This document shows, one piece after another, positions 27,971 through 37,162 of a stretch of 64,000 nucleotides of DNA. A model generated the notes under the pieces. That model was not told where the DNA came from. It made no database searches and saw only the letters and a program-made list of their open reading frames with translations. This DNA comes from Granulicatella seriolae (lineage in GTDB: Bacteria > Bacillota > Bacilli > Lactobacillales > Aerococcaceae). Location: positions 1 to 64,000 of the forward strand of contig NZ_JANHNZ010000009.1 of assembly GCF_024543085.1 (NCBI RefSeq), written 5' to 3'. The first letter of the stretch is position 1; the number at the start of each line of letters is the position of its first letter. The translations under genes were made by a program, and so were the position numbers.

Positions 27971-29071
27971 TTATTCAAACCCTTCATCTTCGTAGCTTCT
28001 CATGATAAATTCTAAGATATCAATCTCGGTTAAGGAGTCGATAATCTCAAGTTCTTCTTCAAAAATAAGATCAATGCCAAGTCGATTTGCCAAAGCCTCA
28101 ATTTGAGTGAGCAATCTTAACCCAAATACTCCACTTGTTACAAAAGCCGTGGGACATTCCTCGTAGTAAGCTAAAAAATCTAACAAAGCTTCTTGTAATT
28201 GTTGGGGTTTAGCCTCATCAAACTGCTTCAAATAGACTAATCCCTCTTCAGGGTCAGCAATCAGCAATTCATATCCTAGATAATCCTCCCCATCAGAATG
28301 GCGATAGATATGTTCACTAAACCGAAGAGAAATCTCATATACATGTGGCGAGCGTGAGCTAATTTGTTTTTCTAGTCTATATACAGTAAATTCAGGAATA
28401 AGCAGAGGTGCTATCGATTTCGGAAAAAATGGTTCTAAGCTAGACGGCACAGTTTCAGACTTTAGTGATAAATGATATTTGCTAGTAGACACGGTTTTCT
28501 TTTTTGGATTCCAGATAAGAAGCGGAATGCTTGTACTTTGATCTTCTTTCCTCTCTCTCGCCGCTGCAAGAAAAGCTTGTAAGAGTACCTCACGATTTTC
28601 TTGTGTTGAAAACATTCCAAGAATTGTTTCCAGAAATTGTTTCTTTTCTTTACTAATGGATTCCACAAGAACTAGCGGATTAAATTCTATCAGGAAAGGC
28701 CACTTTCCTCTGCCACGGAAGCTTACACCTGAATCTTTAATAGCTTGATAATTTTTTTTAGGAAGCTCTTCACGATCACCAAATTTGATTTCAATGCCTT
28801 TTTTCATCATCAATGCTTCCATCAGTTGGTTAGGGTAACTAATCATCATATCAAAATAGCTAATAAAATTGATGAATTCACTAGTATCTTCCAAAATTGA
28901 TAGTTGTATATGTCCCAAATCATCAAACATGAATGTTATAATGCTGAGGAGATTACCTTTTGTATCTTTAATGGCTACCGTTTCCATAATATCTTCTTCT
29001 ATCTGGTCAAGCGTTTGGTATAAGTCTTTAATGATTTTATATATCTCAGTAAAATTTTCAGTACTTGCCAC
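27971..29071 (-). CDS. Hypothetical protein, possibly DUF6930-like C-terminus
   Basis: A soluble 366-residue protein starting at GTG after AGGAGATATA. I do not recognise the N-terminal two thirds. The C-terminal stretch (about 275-345) alternates 'stored value' strands with helix pairs, in LGYELLIADPEEGLVYL and VTSGVFGLRLLTQIEAL, which recalls the DUF6930 pattern, but this is from memory and weak. There is no signal peptide or membrane helix. It may share a transcript with the downstream TagO-like gene (51-base gap). Confidence 0.6.
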   Translation of the reverse strand: MASTENFTEIYKIIKDLYQTLDQIEEDIMETVAIKDTKGNLLSIITFMFDDLGHIQLSILEDTSEFINFISYFDMMISYPNQLMEALMMKKGIEIKFGDREELPKKNYQAIKDSGVSFRGRGKWPFLIEFNPLVLVESISKEKKQFLETILGMFSTQENREVLLQAFLAAARERKEDQSTSIPLLIWNPKKKTVSTSKYHLSLKSETVPSSLEPFFPKSIAPLLIPEFTVYRLEKQISSRSPHVYEISLRFSEHIYRHSDGEDYLGYELLIADPEEGLVYLKQFDEAKPQQLQEALLDFLAYYEECPTAFVTSGVFGLRLLTQIEALANRLGIDLIFEEELEIIDSLTEIDILEFIMRSYEDEGFE

Positions 29072-29211
29072 TTATATCTCCTCATTTCAAATAGTCTAGT
29101 GCATTTGAACTTATTATACATGATTGCTTGGGTTGACTCTAGCTCTTATAAACCTTTTCGCATAAAAAGTTTCTTTTCGAAACATTATTTTAAAAAATCA
29201 TCATTTTTTGG

Positions 29212-29240
29212 TTGACATTTGTCTGAGAGGTCATTATACT
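29212..29240 (+). promoter_or_regulatory. Promoter of the argGH operon
   Basis: TTGACA (29212-29217) and TATACT (29235-29240) lie 17 bases apart, just upstream of the T-box leader. Confidence 0.75.
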
Positions 29241-29261
29241 TACCATAATTTCATACAAAAC

Positions 29262-29576
29262 ATCTTTGACAAAGAGAGTAAGTTTATTCAGATACCCAGC
29301 GAGTTAGGACAGAGTGGAAGCCTAATGTTGACCAATAAACTGAACCGCACTTTTGAGATGGAGTGGCAAAAAGAGTAGCTTGCTAGCTATTGATGGTAGT
29401 CACTTCCGCATATCAGGCGTTAACAAAATGAGTTGGATTCGCATACCTTGCGGCTCTATTGTCTAGGTTTATTAACCACTATAGGTCCCTTTGTATAGCC
29501 GATCAATTAGAGTGGTACCGCGAGTGAATTAGTCTATTTGCCCGTCTCTTATTTTATGATAAGAGGCGGGCTTTTT
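29262..29576 (+). promoter_or_regulatory. T-box leader with arginine specifier
   Basis: The leader contains the T-box AGAGTGGTACCGCG (about 29510-29522) and a terminator with arms 29540-29551 and 29560-29571 followed by TTTTT. In stem I the sequence GAAC-CGC-AC followed by TTTTGAG places CGC (29346-29348, Arg) in the specifier position. Uncharged tRNA-Arg would favour the antiterminator and switch on arginine synthesis. An Arg specifier fits the downstream genes. Confidence 0.88.
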
Positions 29577-29618
29577 GTATCCTCTCTTATCCACACAAAA
29601 AACTTAGGAGGAATTACA

Positions 29619-30824
29619 ATGACAAATGAACAACATGAAAAAATCGTACTCGCTTATTCTGGAGGTCTAGATACCTCTGTATCTATCCCATGGCTGAAAG
29701 AACATTACCAAGGAGACATCATCGCAGTATGTGTTGACGTCGGTCAAAAAGAAGACTGGGATGCTGTTGAAATCAAGGCCATCCAATCCGGCGCCCACAA
29801 GTTTTACTGTCCTCATGTAGCTGATCAACTTGTTGAGGACTTCATCTTCCCAGCCATCACTGCCAATGCCAAATACCAAGGCACCTATCTTTTAGGGACT
29901 GCCTTAGCCCGTCCTCTGATTGCTCAAAAACTAGTGGAAATTGCCCATTTGGAGGGTGCAAGTGCTATCTGCCACGGCTGTACCGGCAAAGGCAATGATC
30001 AAGTTCGGTTCGAGATGGCTATCGCAGCTTTAGATCCAAGCCTTAAAGTGATTGCACCTTGGCGGGAATGGGAGATTAAATCACGGGAAGATGCCTTGGA
30101 TTATGCCGAATTGAAAGGCGTACCGGTTATCTCTACCAAAGCAAAAATCTACTCTGAAGATGAAAATATTATGCACATTAGCCATGAAGGTGGACAAATT
30201 GAAGACCCATCACAAGCATTGGATTATAGTGAGTTCTACCATTTTACAACTCCTTTAGAAGAAACTCCTGACCAAGCGGAAATCATCACCTTAACCTTTG
30301 ACAAAGGAATTGCTGTTGCTTTGAATGGAAGTTTGATGGCACCGGCACAACTATTGTCCACCTTGAATGCCATCGGTGGCAAGCACGGAATTGGTGTTTT
30401 GGACTGGGTGGAGGACCGCTTGATTGGTATGAAATCTCGTGGTGTTTATGAAACTCCTGGGGCAACGCTTTTAATCAATGCTCATGAACGTCTGGAGAGC
30501 TTGACCTTAACCAAGGAAACCTTGCGTCTTAAGAACCATTTGGCCTTGGAATATGCTGAATTGATCTACAATGGGCAATGGTTCTCGCAGGCGACAAAAG
30601 CTATTCAGGCCTTCATGCAAGCTAGTCAAGAAACGGTCTCCGGTCAAGTTGCCTTGAAGCTTTATAAGGGCAATGTCCTACCTCAAGGGATGACTAGTCC
30701 TAACGCCTTGTTTGATATGGGAGTATCTAGTTTTGGGGAAGATGACCTCTTTAACCACCATGACGCTACTGGTTTCATCAACATTTATACGCTATCTACA
30801 AAAATTCAGGAAATGAAAGGGTGA
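29619..30824 (+). CDS. argG: Argininosuccinate synthase
   Basis: ATP-dependent condensation of citrulline with aspartate to argininosuccinate, the penultimate step of arginine synthesis. The N-terminal PP-loop is AYSGGLDTS. CHGCTGKGNDQVRFE and SREDALDYAE segments are typical of the family. ATG 29619 follows AGGAGG by 7 bases and gives the normal length of 401 residues; the longer open frame crosses the T-box terminator. argH follows after 7 bases. Confidence 0.96.
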   Translation: MTNEQHEKIVLAYSGGLDTSVSIPWLKEHYQGDIIAVCVDVGQKEDWDAVEIKAIQSGAHKFYCPHVADQLVEDFIFPAITANAKYQGTYLLGTALARPLIAQKLVEIAHLEGASAICHGCTGKGNDQVRFEMAIAALDPSLKVIAPWREWEIKSREDALDYAELKGVPVISTKAKIYSEDENIMHISHEGGQIEDPSQALDYSEFYHFTTPLEETPDQAEIITLTFDKGIAVALNGSLMAPAQLLSTLNAIGGKHGIGVLDWVEDRLIGMKSRGVYETPGATLLINAHERLESLTLTKETLRLKNHLALEYAELIYNGQWFSQATKAIQAFMQASQETVSGQVALKLYKGNVLPQGMTSPNALFDMGVSSFGEDDLFNHHDATGFINIYTLSTKIQEMKG

Positions 30825-30831
30825 ACGGCCA

Positions 30832-32151
30832 ATGACAAGTTTATGGGGTGGAAGGTTCCAAGGTCAGGAATCAGACCTGATGAAAGGTTTTAATGAGTCG
30901 TTTTCCTTAGATAAACGTCTTTGGTATGAGGACATCACAGCAAGTATTGCGCACGTGACCATGCTGGGCGATTGCCAGATTATTAGCGCTGAAGAAAGCC
31001 TGCTCTTACAGGAAAAGTTAAAAGAACTCTTGGAAGACATTACTGCTGATCCAAGTTTATTGACTGGCGATTACGAAGATATTCACAGTTTCGTCGAAGC
31101 CAAAATGATTGAGCAGTGCGGTGACGCTGGCAAGAAGATGCACACCGGTCGTAGCAGAAATGACCAAGTGGCTGTTGACATGACCCTTTACGTTAAGAAA
31201 ACTATGGGCTATCTCAAAGAGGACTGTCAAAGTATGATTGAGGCGTTTAAGAAAAAAGCTCAGTCAGTCTCCTGTTTGATGCCAGCCTATACCCATCTTC
31301 AACGCGCGCAAATCGTGCCATTTTCCTATCTGCTCCAAGCCTATGTGGCCATGTTTGAACGGGATATTGCAAGGATTAATATGACTATTGATCTACTGGA
31401 CTCTAACCCTTTAGGAAGTGGTGCTCTTGCTGGAACGACCTACTCTATTAATCGGCAGCAAACAACGGACTTATTGGGTTTTGCTAGTGTGCAGAAAAAC
31501 ACTCTGGATAGCGTCAGCAACCGTGATTTTATCTTGGATGCCCTCCACTGCATGTCCAGTCTTATGATGCATATGAGTCGGTTTGCAGAAGATTTTATCA
31601 TATACTCCAGTCAGGAATTTGACTTTGTCGAGCTATCAGATGCCTTTTCCACAGGGTCCAGCATGATGCCGCAAAAAAAGAATCCCGACGCCTTAGAACT
31701 AATTCGTGGAAAATCAGCTAAAGTTATCGGGCTTCTGCAAGCCATGTATGTGACCATGAAGGGGTTACCTTTGACTTACAACAAAGACTTACAAGAGGAT
31801 AAAGCCATTTATTTTGAAGCGCTAGATACAACTACCGCTTGCGTCAAAATCTTGGCTGGCGTTGTAGAAACATTAACCGTTAAAGAAGAACGCTTGGCTG
31901 AAACCATCAATGACGGCTTCCTAAACGCTACTGAACTAGCTGACTACCTAGTCAAAAAAGGCCTCCCCTTCAGACAAGCCCACCATATCGTCGGTCAAAT
32001 GGTGCTCTATTGTATTGAAGAAGAAGTACAGTTACAAGATATTGACTTGGCGAAAATGAAACCATTTAGCCCCTTGATTGAGGAGGATGTCTATAGTGCT
32101 CTGCGACCTGAGGATATCATGAGATTAGGAACCAAGAAGGATATGTTTTAA
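30832..32151 (+). CDS. argH: Argininosuccinate lyase
   Basis: Cleaves argininosuccinate to arginine and fumarate. The fumarase/aspartase superfamily signature is GSSMMPQKKNPD. The HTGRSRNDQVAVD and AYTHLQRAQ motifs carry active-site residues. With 439 residues it is slightly shorter than the usual 455-465, ending soon after the last conserved helix. It is co-transcribed with argG under the T-box. No other arg genes are in the window, so citrulline must come from elsewhere, for example the deiminase or ornithine route. Confidence 0.95.
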   Translation: MTSLWGGRFQGQESDLMKGFNESFSLDKRLWYEDITASIAHVTMLGDCQIISAEESLLLQEKLKELLEDITADPSLLTGDYEDIHSFVEAKMIEQCGDAGKKMHTGRSRNDQVAVDMTLYVKKTMGYLKEDCQSMIEAFKKKAQSVSCLMPAYTHLQRAQIVPFSYLLQAYVAMFERDIARINMTIDLLDSNPLGSGALAGTTYSINRQQTTDLLGFASVQKNTLDSVSNRDFILDALHCMSSLMMHMSRFAEDFIIYSSQEFDFVELSDAFSTGSSMMPQKKNPDALELIRGKSAKVIGLLQAMYVTMKGLPLTYNKDLQEDKAIYFEALDTTTACVKILAGVVETLTVKEERLAETINDGFLNATELADYLVKKGLPFRQAHHIVGQMVLYCIEEEVQLQDIDLAKMKPFSPLIEEDVYSALRPEDIMRLGTKKDMF

Positions 32152-32251
32152 AGGGAGTTATAGTACACAGTTACCTACAAAAATCAGAACGATGACACTC
32201 TTATTTCTAACGTTTATTTGGATATTCTGGGTACGAAACAAAAATTTATTA

Positions 32252-32418
32252 GGGGCTGGGAAAAAAGTCCAAATGGTAACCAAATAAAATAGTTCCCCAG
32301 AAATCTATCCGAAATGGGAACGGTGGCACCGCCGTTCTCATTTCTGGTAAGATTTTCGCAAAACTCTTTTGTGATTTAAAAATAACTATTAGTCATTATG
32401 GACTTTTTGCCCAGCCCC
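32252..32418 (+). repeat. Hairpin repeat copy 1 (chimeric, collapsed centre)
   Basis: Outer inverted ends GGGGCTGGG (32252) and CCCAGCCCC (ending 32418) enclose a short core ACGGTGGCACCGCCGT. The left arm matches the left arm of copy 5 (46451-46476). The right arm matches the right arms of copies 2 and 6 (TTTTCGCAAAACTCTTTT). The arms do not pair, and the central part present in other copies is missing, so this looks like a recombinant. Confidence 0.8.
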
Positions 32419-32440
32419 AAACACCCCCTCTATATGAAAC

Positions 32441-32475
32441 AAAAAAACCTTCAGGATAGCTTACCTGAAGGTTTT
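32441..32475 (-). terminator. Terminator of panE
   Basis: AAAACCTTCAGG (32444-32455) pairs perfectly with CCTGAAGGTTTT (32464-32475), 12 bases past the panE stop. It may also act for argH. Confidence 0.82.
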
Positions 32476-32487
32476 CTCTTTTAAAAA

Positions 32488-33417
32488 TTATTGTTTGATG
32501 CCTAAAGCTTGCTCTTTGGTATGCACCATTTGCGTAATCAAGCGACAGTATGGTGTGTTGATGCCATATTTTTCACCTTTTTTGTTGACCATGCCGTTTA
32601 GGAAGTCTACTTCTGTTAAGCGATGGTTTTGTACTAAGTCTTGGTGCATGGATGGATAGTGGGAACCAACTTTTTTAGAAGCGGTAATCACATAATCCGT
32701 TGTTTGATCGATATCCAAGGTGATGCCTTCTTTTGCGGCTACTTGTGAGAATTCAGTCACGATTTCTCGAACGATGTCTTCTGCATAATTCGAAGCAAAG
32801 AACTCAGCCAAATTCGTATCCAACAAGGCACAAGTTGAGTTCATAGCACCATTTACACAGGCTTTACGCCAAATTGAAAATAGAACATTTTGGCTGTAAA
32901 CGGCACATAGTCCAGCTTCATTCATGACCTCTACTACTTCGTGGGCTACTTTTTCGCCACTTGGATCGATAGCTTGGATTTCAACAGAACCAACGCCACC
33001 AACGCGGACAACACCCGGTTCAATGATACCAGCTGTCCAGATGGTTACACCCATAATAATATTTTTTTCAGGTACATATTTACGCATCGTTTCTTCATGT
33101 CCTAAGCCGTTCAACAAACACAATACCTTAGTGTCTTCATGAATAATCCCTTTAATCTTACCTAACATTTCGCCAAGTTTCATTGATTTGGTAAAGGCGA
33201 TGACCAAGTCTACTTGTCCTCTTGCTTCTTCAGGTCGAACAATCGGGATTTGAATCGTGTCACGCACATCTCCGTCAACAGCAGTCAAACCATTTTTCTG
33301 AATCGCCTCAATATGAGCTGGCCACTCGTCGATTAGCAAAATTTCATTTCCTGTTTTAGCCAACATGTAACCAAAACGACACCCCATAGCCCCTGCTCCT
33401 GCAATTGCAATCTTCAT
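32488..33417 (-). CDS. panE: 2-dehydropantoate 2-reductase (ketopantoate reductase)
   Basis: NADPH-dependent reduction of ketopantoate to pantoate for pantothenate/CoA synthesis. The N-terminus IAGAGAMGCRFGYML is the Rossmann motif, with NGLGHEE further on. Lys in WRKACVNGAMNS is the family's catalytic region, with the conserved Asn after it. The start is ATG 33417 after AGGAGG; a TTG three bases earlier is less likely. The length of 309 is normal. It follows the EIIC-like permease gene after 16 bases, which suggests a shared pathway. Confidence 0.87.
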   Translation of the reverse strand: MKIAIAGAGAMGCRFGYMLAKTGNEILLIDEWPAHIEAIQKNGLTAVDGDVRDTIQIPIVRPEEARGQVDLVIAFTKSMKLGEMLGKIKGIIHEDTKVLCLLNGLGHEETMRKYVPEKNIIMGVTIWTAGIIEPGVVRVGGVGSVEIQAIDPSGEKVAHEVVEVMNEAGLCAVYSQNVLFSIWRKACVNGAMNSTCALLDTNLAEFFASNYAEDIVREIVTEFSQVAAKEGITLDIDQTTDYVITASKKVGSHYPSMHQDLVQNHRLTEVDFLNGMVNKKGEKYGINTPYCRLITQMVHTKEQALGIKQ

Positions 33418-33433
33418 CAATACATCCTCCTAT

Positions 33434-34498
33434 TTAAATAGTAATTTTATAATCTTCTGGTTGAATAATTTTAAACACATTAACGAACAAATGATTAAAA
33501 ATTAAGCCTAAAATAACTGGTGCTACTAAGAAAATAAGAGTGATTAGGACAATATTACCCATTGTCCAGCCACCAGGTGCCAAGTTTAAGGCATTGATTG
33601 GACCAACTAACCCACTAAAGCCAAAACCGGCACTCATAGGGGTTCCTTGCAGATTGAAGATAGCGCCAAGAGCTCCCAGAATTGCAGCACTACAAAGCAT
33701 TGGCAACAAGATTTTTGGTTTGGTTAAAACATTTGCCATAGATAACTTAGGCGAACCGATGAAATGGGCTACAGAGGTTCCTGCTGAGTTGACTTTCCAA
33801 CCAGCAATGGCAAGACCAAAACCAGCGGCACAAATACCTAGGTTTGCTGCAGCAGAACCGATCCCTGAGATTCCGATAGCAACGGCAATTCCGACAGTTG
33901 TAATCGGGGAAACAATCAAGAAACAGAAAATCATTGCAATTAAGATACTCATCAAGATTGGTTGTAAGGTTAATAATGAAGCAACTGCTTGACCTAAAAG
34001 AACGGTCACGCTTTGTACATACGGTAAGATAGTACGACCAATACCACCAGCAACCAAGAGAGAGACGGTTGGGATAACAAGAACGGTGTAAGCCTTAGCC
34101 TTGTCACCAATCAAAAGAATAATAGCTACTGCTAATGCGGCGGTTAAGCCCATGTTGATAATATCTCCCGTTCCTGAGAAAACAATCCCTTGAACAGCTG
34201 GATCAAATTTTGGTGCACCTCCTGCAAAAATAACCGCAAGCCCAACTGACGCTGCTTGAATCGGTGTAAATTTAAACATTAATCCAATAATTACCCCGAT
34301 AACGATTCCCATCATAGAATTTGACATGGTTACCGCTTGAAGTAACGTTTGCCCTTGTGGAAAAACTGGCAATAAAACTTTTAGCAGTTCTCCAAAAAGA
34401 GCACCCGGAATCAATGAAACCACTGTTCCTAAAGCTAAGCCATTTAGAATATTCATTAAAAATTGCTTGGGTGTAATTGAAGCTTTTACTTGTGACAT
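33434..34498 (-). CDS. PTS_EIIC_2-type membrane permease
   Basis: A very hydrophobic 354-residue protein with about nine to ten helices, rich in Gly, Ala and Ile. It is of the type annotated as 'PTS sugar transporter subunit IIC' (PTS_EIIC_2). No EIIA or EIIB domain or gene is nearby, so PTS-driven transport is doubtful. The tight link to panE suggests transport of a pantoate/pantothenate-related or other hydroxy-acid substrate, which is inference. ATG follows AAGGAGAAGG. Confidence 0.75.
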   Translation of the reverse strand: MSQVKASITPKQFLMNILNGLALGTVVSLIPGALFGELLKVLLPVFPQGQTLLQAVTMSNSMMGIVIGVIIGLMFKFTPIQAASVGLAVIFAGGAPKFDPAVQGIVFSGTGDIINMGLTAALAVAIILLIGDKAKAYTVLVIPTVSLLVAGGIGRTILPYVQSVTVLLGQAVASLLTLQPILMSILIAMIFCFLIVSPITTVGIAVAIGISGIGSAAANLGICAAGFGLAIAGWKVNSAGTSVAHFIGSPKLSMANVLTKPKILLPMLCSAAILGALGAIFNLQGTPMSAGFGFSGLVGPINALNLAPGGWTMGNIVLITLIFLVAPVILGLIFNHLFVNVFKIIQPEDYKITI

Positions 34499-34641
34499 GA
34501 TACCTTCTCCTTTTTATGATTAATTCTACATAATTTTTACATAGACAAGTAAGAATATACCATTTGATAAGGGAATAGTAAATTATTATCCGGAAAAATA
34601 TTCTATGATTTTCTTTAGAATTTGTGGTGAGTTGGAGGAAC

Positions 34642-34783
34642 CCAGTCCCAAAGAAATAAAATAATTCAAGGGACTGTACAAGAAGTCTGTAAAGAATATA
34701 ATTTATTTCTAAATCACAAAAGAGTTCCCGAGAACTGTACCAGAAATAACGGTGTAAAGCATAGCTGGCGTACAGTGGATGTT
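34642..34783 (-). repeat. Hairpin repeat copy 2a (5' half only)
   Basis: Contains one arm (AAAAGAGTTCCCGAGAAC, from about 34718), then AGAAATAACGGTG and the first part of the core up to TACAGTGGATGTT. There it is cut by the start of copy 2b. The matching second arm is absent, so it is a truncated copy. Confidence 0.7.
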
Positions 34784-35024
34784 GGGGCTGGGCGAAAAGT
34801 CCAAGCAGCTATTTAAGCAAAAGAGTTTTGCGAAAATCTTATCAAAAATAACGGTGTATAAGCATAGCTGGTGCACAGTGGATGTTTCGGCTTTAGCCGA
34901 TTACAGCCACGTAGACAGCTAAGCCGTGAGACCAAGGCTCACGGCGGTGCCACCGTTCTCATTTCTGATAAGATTTTCGCAAAACTCTTTTGTTTTATTG
35001 TAATACGGACTTTTTGCCAGTCCC
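34784..35024 (-). repeat. Hairpin repeat copy 2b (full length)
   Basis: Full element: GGGGCTGGGCGAAAAGTCC at the left and GGACTTTTTGCC at the right, with inner arms of TTTTGCGAAAATCTTAT type on the left and its complement on the right. The core contains CGGTGCCACCG and ACAGCTAAGCCGTGAG. It ends 1 base from the tsaD stop codon. The 527-base gap 34499-35025 holds only copies 2a and 2b and the promoter of the permease gene. Confidence 0.85.
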
Positions 35025-35025
35025 T

Positions 35026-36054
35026 TTACGACAACTCCAATCCAGGAACAGCATTCAAGCTATAGTCCACAAAATCCCCTTTAAGGTACTGACTATAAGC
35101 CGCAGCACCTATCATAGCTGCATTGTCACCACAGAGGCTTAGTGGCGGAATGGAAAAACGAACCTGAGGGAAGTTATCTTGCATCATCTGGCTCATACTG
35201 CTACGAAGCCCCTTGTTGGCAGCCACTCCCCCAGCTAAAACGACTTGCTTAACTGGGTATTCTTCTAGGGCAGCTTTAGTTTTAGTAACCAAAACCTCCA
35301 CCACACTAGCCTGAAAACTCGCAGCCAAATCCATCTGAGAAATAGTCTCTCCCTTTTGGTTGGCATTATGAACATAGTTAATGACCGCCGACTTGAGCCC
35401 ACTAAAGCTAAAATCATAATGACTTTCTTGAATCATAGCACGAGGAAAATGAAAGACATCCTGCCCCTCATGCGCCAGCTCATCCATTTTCTTACCACCG
35501 GGATAAGGCAAATTCAGAATTCGTCCTATCTTATCATAGGCTTCCCCAGCTGCGTCATCCCTAGTCTCTCCAATAATTTGAAAATGACCGTCTTCTGGCA
35601 TATAGACCAGTTCCGTGTGCCCTCCACTAACCACAAGTGCCATCAAAGGAAATTCTAAGGGCTCTACCAGTTGGTTGGCATAAATGTGCCCTGCCATATG
35701 GTTAACCGCAATTAATGGTTTTTGTGCCGCAAAAGCTAACGCCTTGGCAGCCGAAATACCGATTAAGAGCGCCCCAACCAATCCCGGCCCTTGAGTTACA
35801 GCGATAGCTGACATATCCTCTAAGGTCTTACCAGAATCAAGCAGGGCTTGCTCAATGATTTGAGTCATTTGCTCGACATGGTGTCGGCTAGCAATTTCTG
35901 GCACGACGCCACCAAAACGCATGTGGGATTTAACCTGTGAAGCAACCACATTAGATAGGATAGTTTTGCCGTCTTCAATGACAGCCGCACCGGTTTCATC
36001 ACAACTGGATTCGATAGCCAGTATTAAAGTTGATTTATGCTCTTCTGTTTCCAT
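35026..36054 (-). CDS. tsaD: tRNA threonylcarbamoyladenosine transferase subunit TsaD
   Basis: Catalytic subunit that, with TsaB and TsaE, transfers the threonylcarbamoyl group to A37 of ANN-decoding tRNAs. Metal-binding His residues are in [11 protein letters not shown], and the ASKHA ATPase motifs are [16 protein letters not shown] and [12 protein letters not shown]. Length 342 is typical. The gene begins one base after the rimI-like stop, with AAGGAG upstream, so it closes the tsaB-rimI-tsaD operon. Confidence 0.96.
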   Translation of the reverse strand: METEEHKSTLILAIESSCDETGAAVIEDGKTILSNVVASQVKSHMRFGGVVPEIASRHHVEQMTQIIEQALLDSGKTLEDMSAIAVTQGPGLVGALLIGISAAKALAFAAQKPLIAVNHMAGHIYANQLVEPLEFPLMALVVSGGHTELVYMPEDGHFQIIGETRDDAAGEAYDKIGRILNLPYPGGKKMDELAHEGQDVFHFPRAMIQESHYDFSFSGLKSAVINYVHNANQKGETISQMDLAASFQASVVEVLVTKTKAALEEYPVKQVVLAGGVAANKGLRSSMSQMMQDNFPQVRFSIPPLSLCGDNAAMIGAAAYSQYLKGDFVDYSLNAVPGLELS

Positions 36055-36055
36055 A

Positions 36056-37162
36056 CTAAGCTCCTTGTCCTGTTTGATGTGCTACTTCCTCATGGTCATA
36101 GCGATATAAGAATGCATCTTCTAACGGTTGATGGTAGTAATCTCGTCGTTGATAATATTCTTTAAACCCGATTTCTTCATAAAATGCTCTCGCCCGATGG
36201 TTAGACTCTCTTACTTCGAGAAAGATGGATTTAACGCCTTGGCTCTTCAAGTCATACCAAGCCATGGACCAGAGTCTTTTGGCCAATCCCTGTCTTTGGT
36301 AATCACGAGAGACAACGATATTGGTCAAAGTTGCCTCATCTAAGACCGTTTGAAATCCTGCAAAACCAATTAGTTCCTTTTGACAAAAGATACCATAATA
36401 ACGACTAGTCTCAGCTTGCAAATCTTCTTGAAAGCCTTCTTGTGTCCAGTTAGAAGCATAATGATAATTTTGTTGCACCAAACGATAGATTTGTTGCAGA
36501 ATCGGTAAAGGTTCATTTGCAGTTAAACGACTAAAACTATATTCCGCTGTTAAAAATGAACTTGGTGTTTGTGGCAGCAATTTCTTGGTCATTTCAATGG
36601 CATCTTCAAAATCTGGCGTGTAATAATCTTTCTTATAACCCGTCTGTGAAAAGCCCATTTTGTGATAGAGCTTAATTGCCTTGGCATTGGATTTCCGAAC
36701 TTCTAAACTCAGTTGCTCTTGACCGTATTGTCTAGCCGCTTCTTCTAACCGTTCGATTAGCTTTTTGCCACAGCCTAGATAGCGATATTCTGGTATCACA
36801 GCCACATTAGTGATATGTACATCTTTATTGTCCGAAAATCTGGATCCGATAAAGGCAACGACTTCTTGACGATATTCCAAGAGAAAATAAACGGCATCCA
36901 CCGACTGCTTGATATCCACAACAAATGGATAGCGCGACCAGGGTGGATTGCCATTATAGGCTTCATATTCCACTTGATAAATGGCGTCAATATCTTGATG
37001 ATTTGCCATACGAATGGTTGCCACATGACCATTGTCTAGCTGAATACGCTTGTGACTTTGGTCAAGTTGTGAAAATACAGGTACTGGAATACGGGATGGG
37101 TCACGTAGATATTTCATTCGGTTCCACCAACCGTGAAACCACTCCCTAAAGACGTTCCACAT
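36056..37162 (-). CDS. Tandem-GNAT protein in the RimI position
   Basis: Takes the place of RimI, the ribosomal protein S18 N-acetyltransferase, between tsaB and tsaD. It has 368 residues instead of about 150. Two GNAT domains are visible: residues about 38-180, with acetyl-CoA motif [16 protein letters not shown] and [10 protein letters not shown], and about 195-362, with [14 protein letters not shown] and [10 protein letters not shown]. Both keep the acetyl-CoA loop. ATG 37162 lies six bases after AGGAGG and overlaps tsaB. Which domain is the RimI equivalent is not clear. Confidence 0.85.
   Translation of the reverse strand: MWNVFREWFHGWWNRMKYLRDPSRIPVPVFSQLDQSHKRIQLDNGHVATIRMANHQDIDAIYQVEYEAYNGNPPWSRYPFVVDIKQSVDAVYFLLEYRQEVVAFIGSRFSDNKDVHITNVAVIPEYRYLGCGKKLIERLEEAARQYGQEQLSLEVRKSNAKAIKLYHKMGFSQTGYKKDYYTPDFEDAIEMTKKLLPQTPSSFLTAEYSFSRLTANEPLPILQQIYRLVQQNYHYASNWTQEGFQEDLQAETSRYYGIFCQKELIGFAGFQTVLDEATLTNIVVSRDYQRQGLAKRLWSMAWYDLKSQGVKSIFLEVRESNHRARAFYEEIGFKEYYQRRDYYHQPLEDAFLYRYDHEEVAHQTGQGA

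Noticed and set aside
29538-29618. Longer argG start
   Set aside because: The extension covers the T-box terminator; ATG 29619 has AGGAGG and gives the normal length.
34871-35065. Open frame of 64 codons on the plus strand
   Set aside because: It falls in hairpin repeat copy 2b and runs into tsaD on the other strand; no family resemblance.
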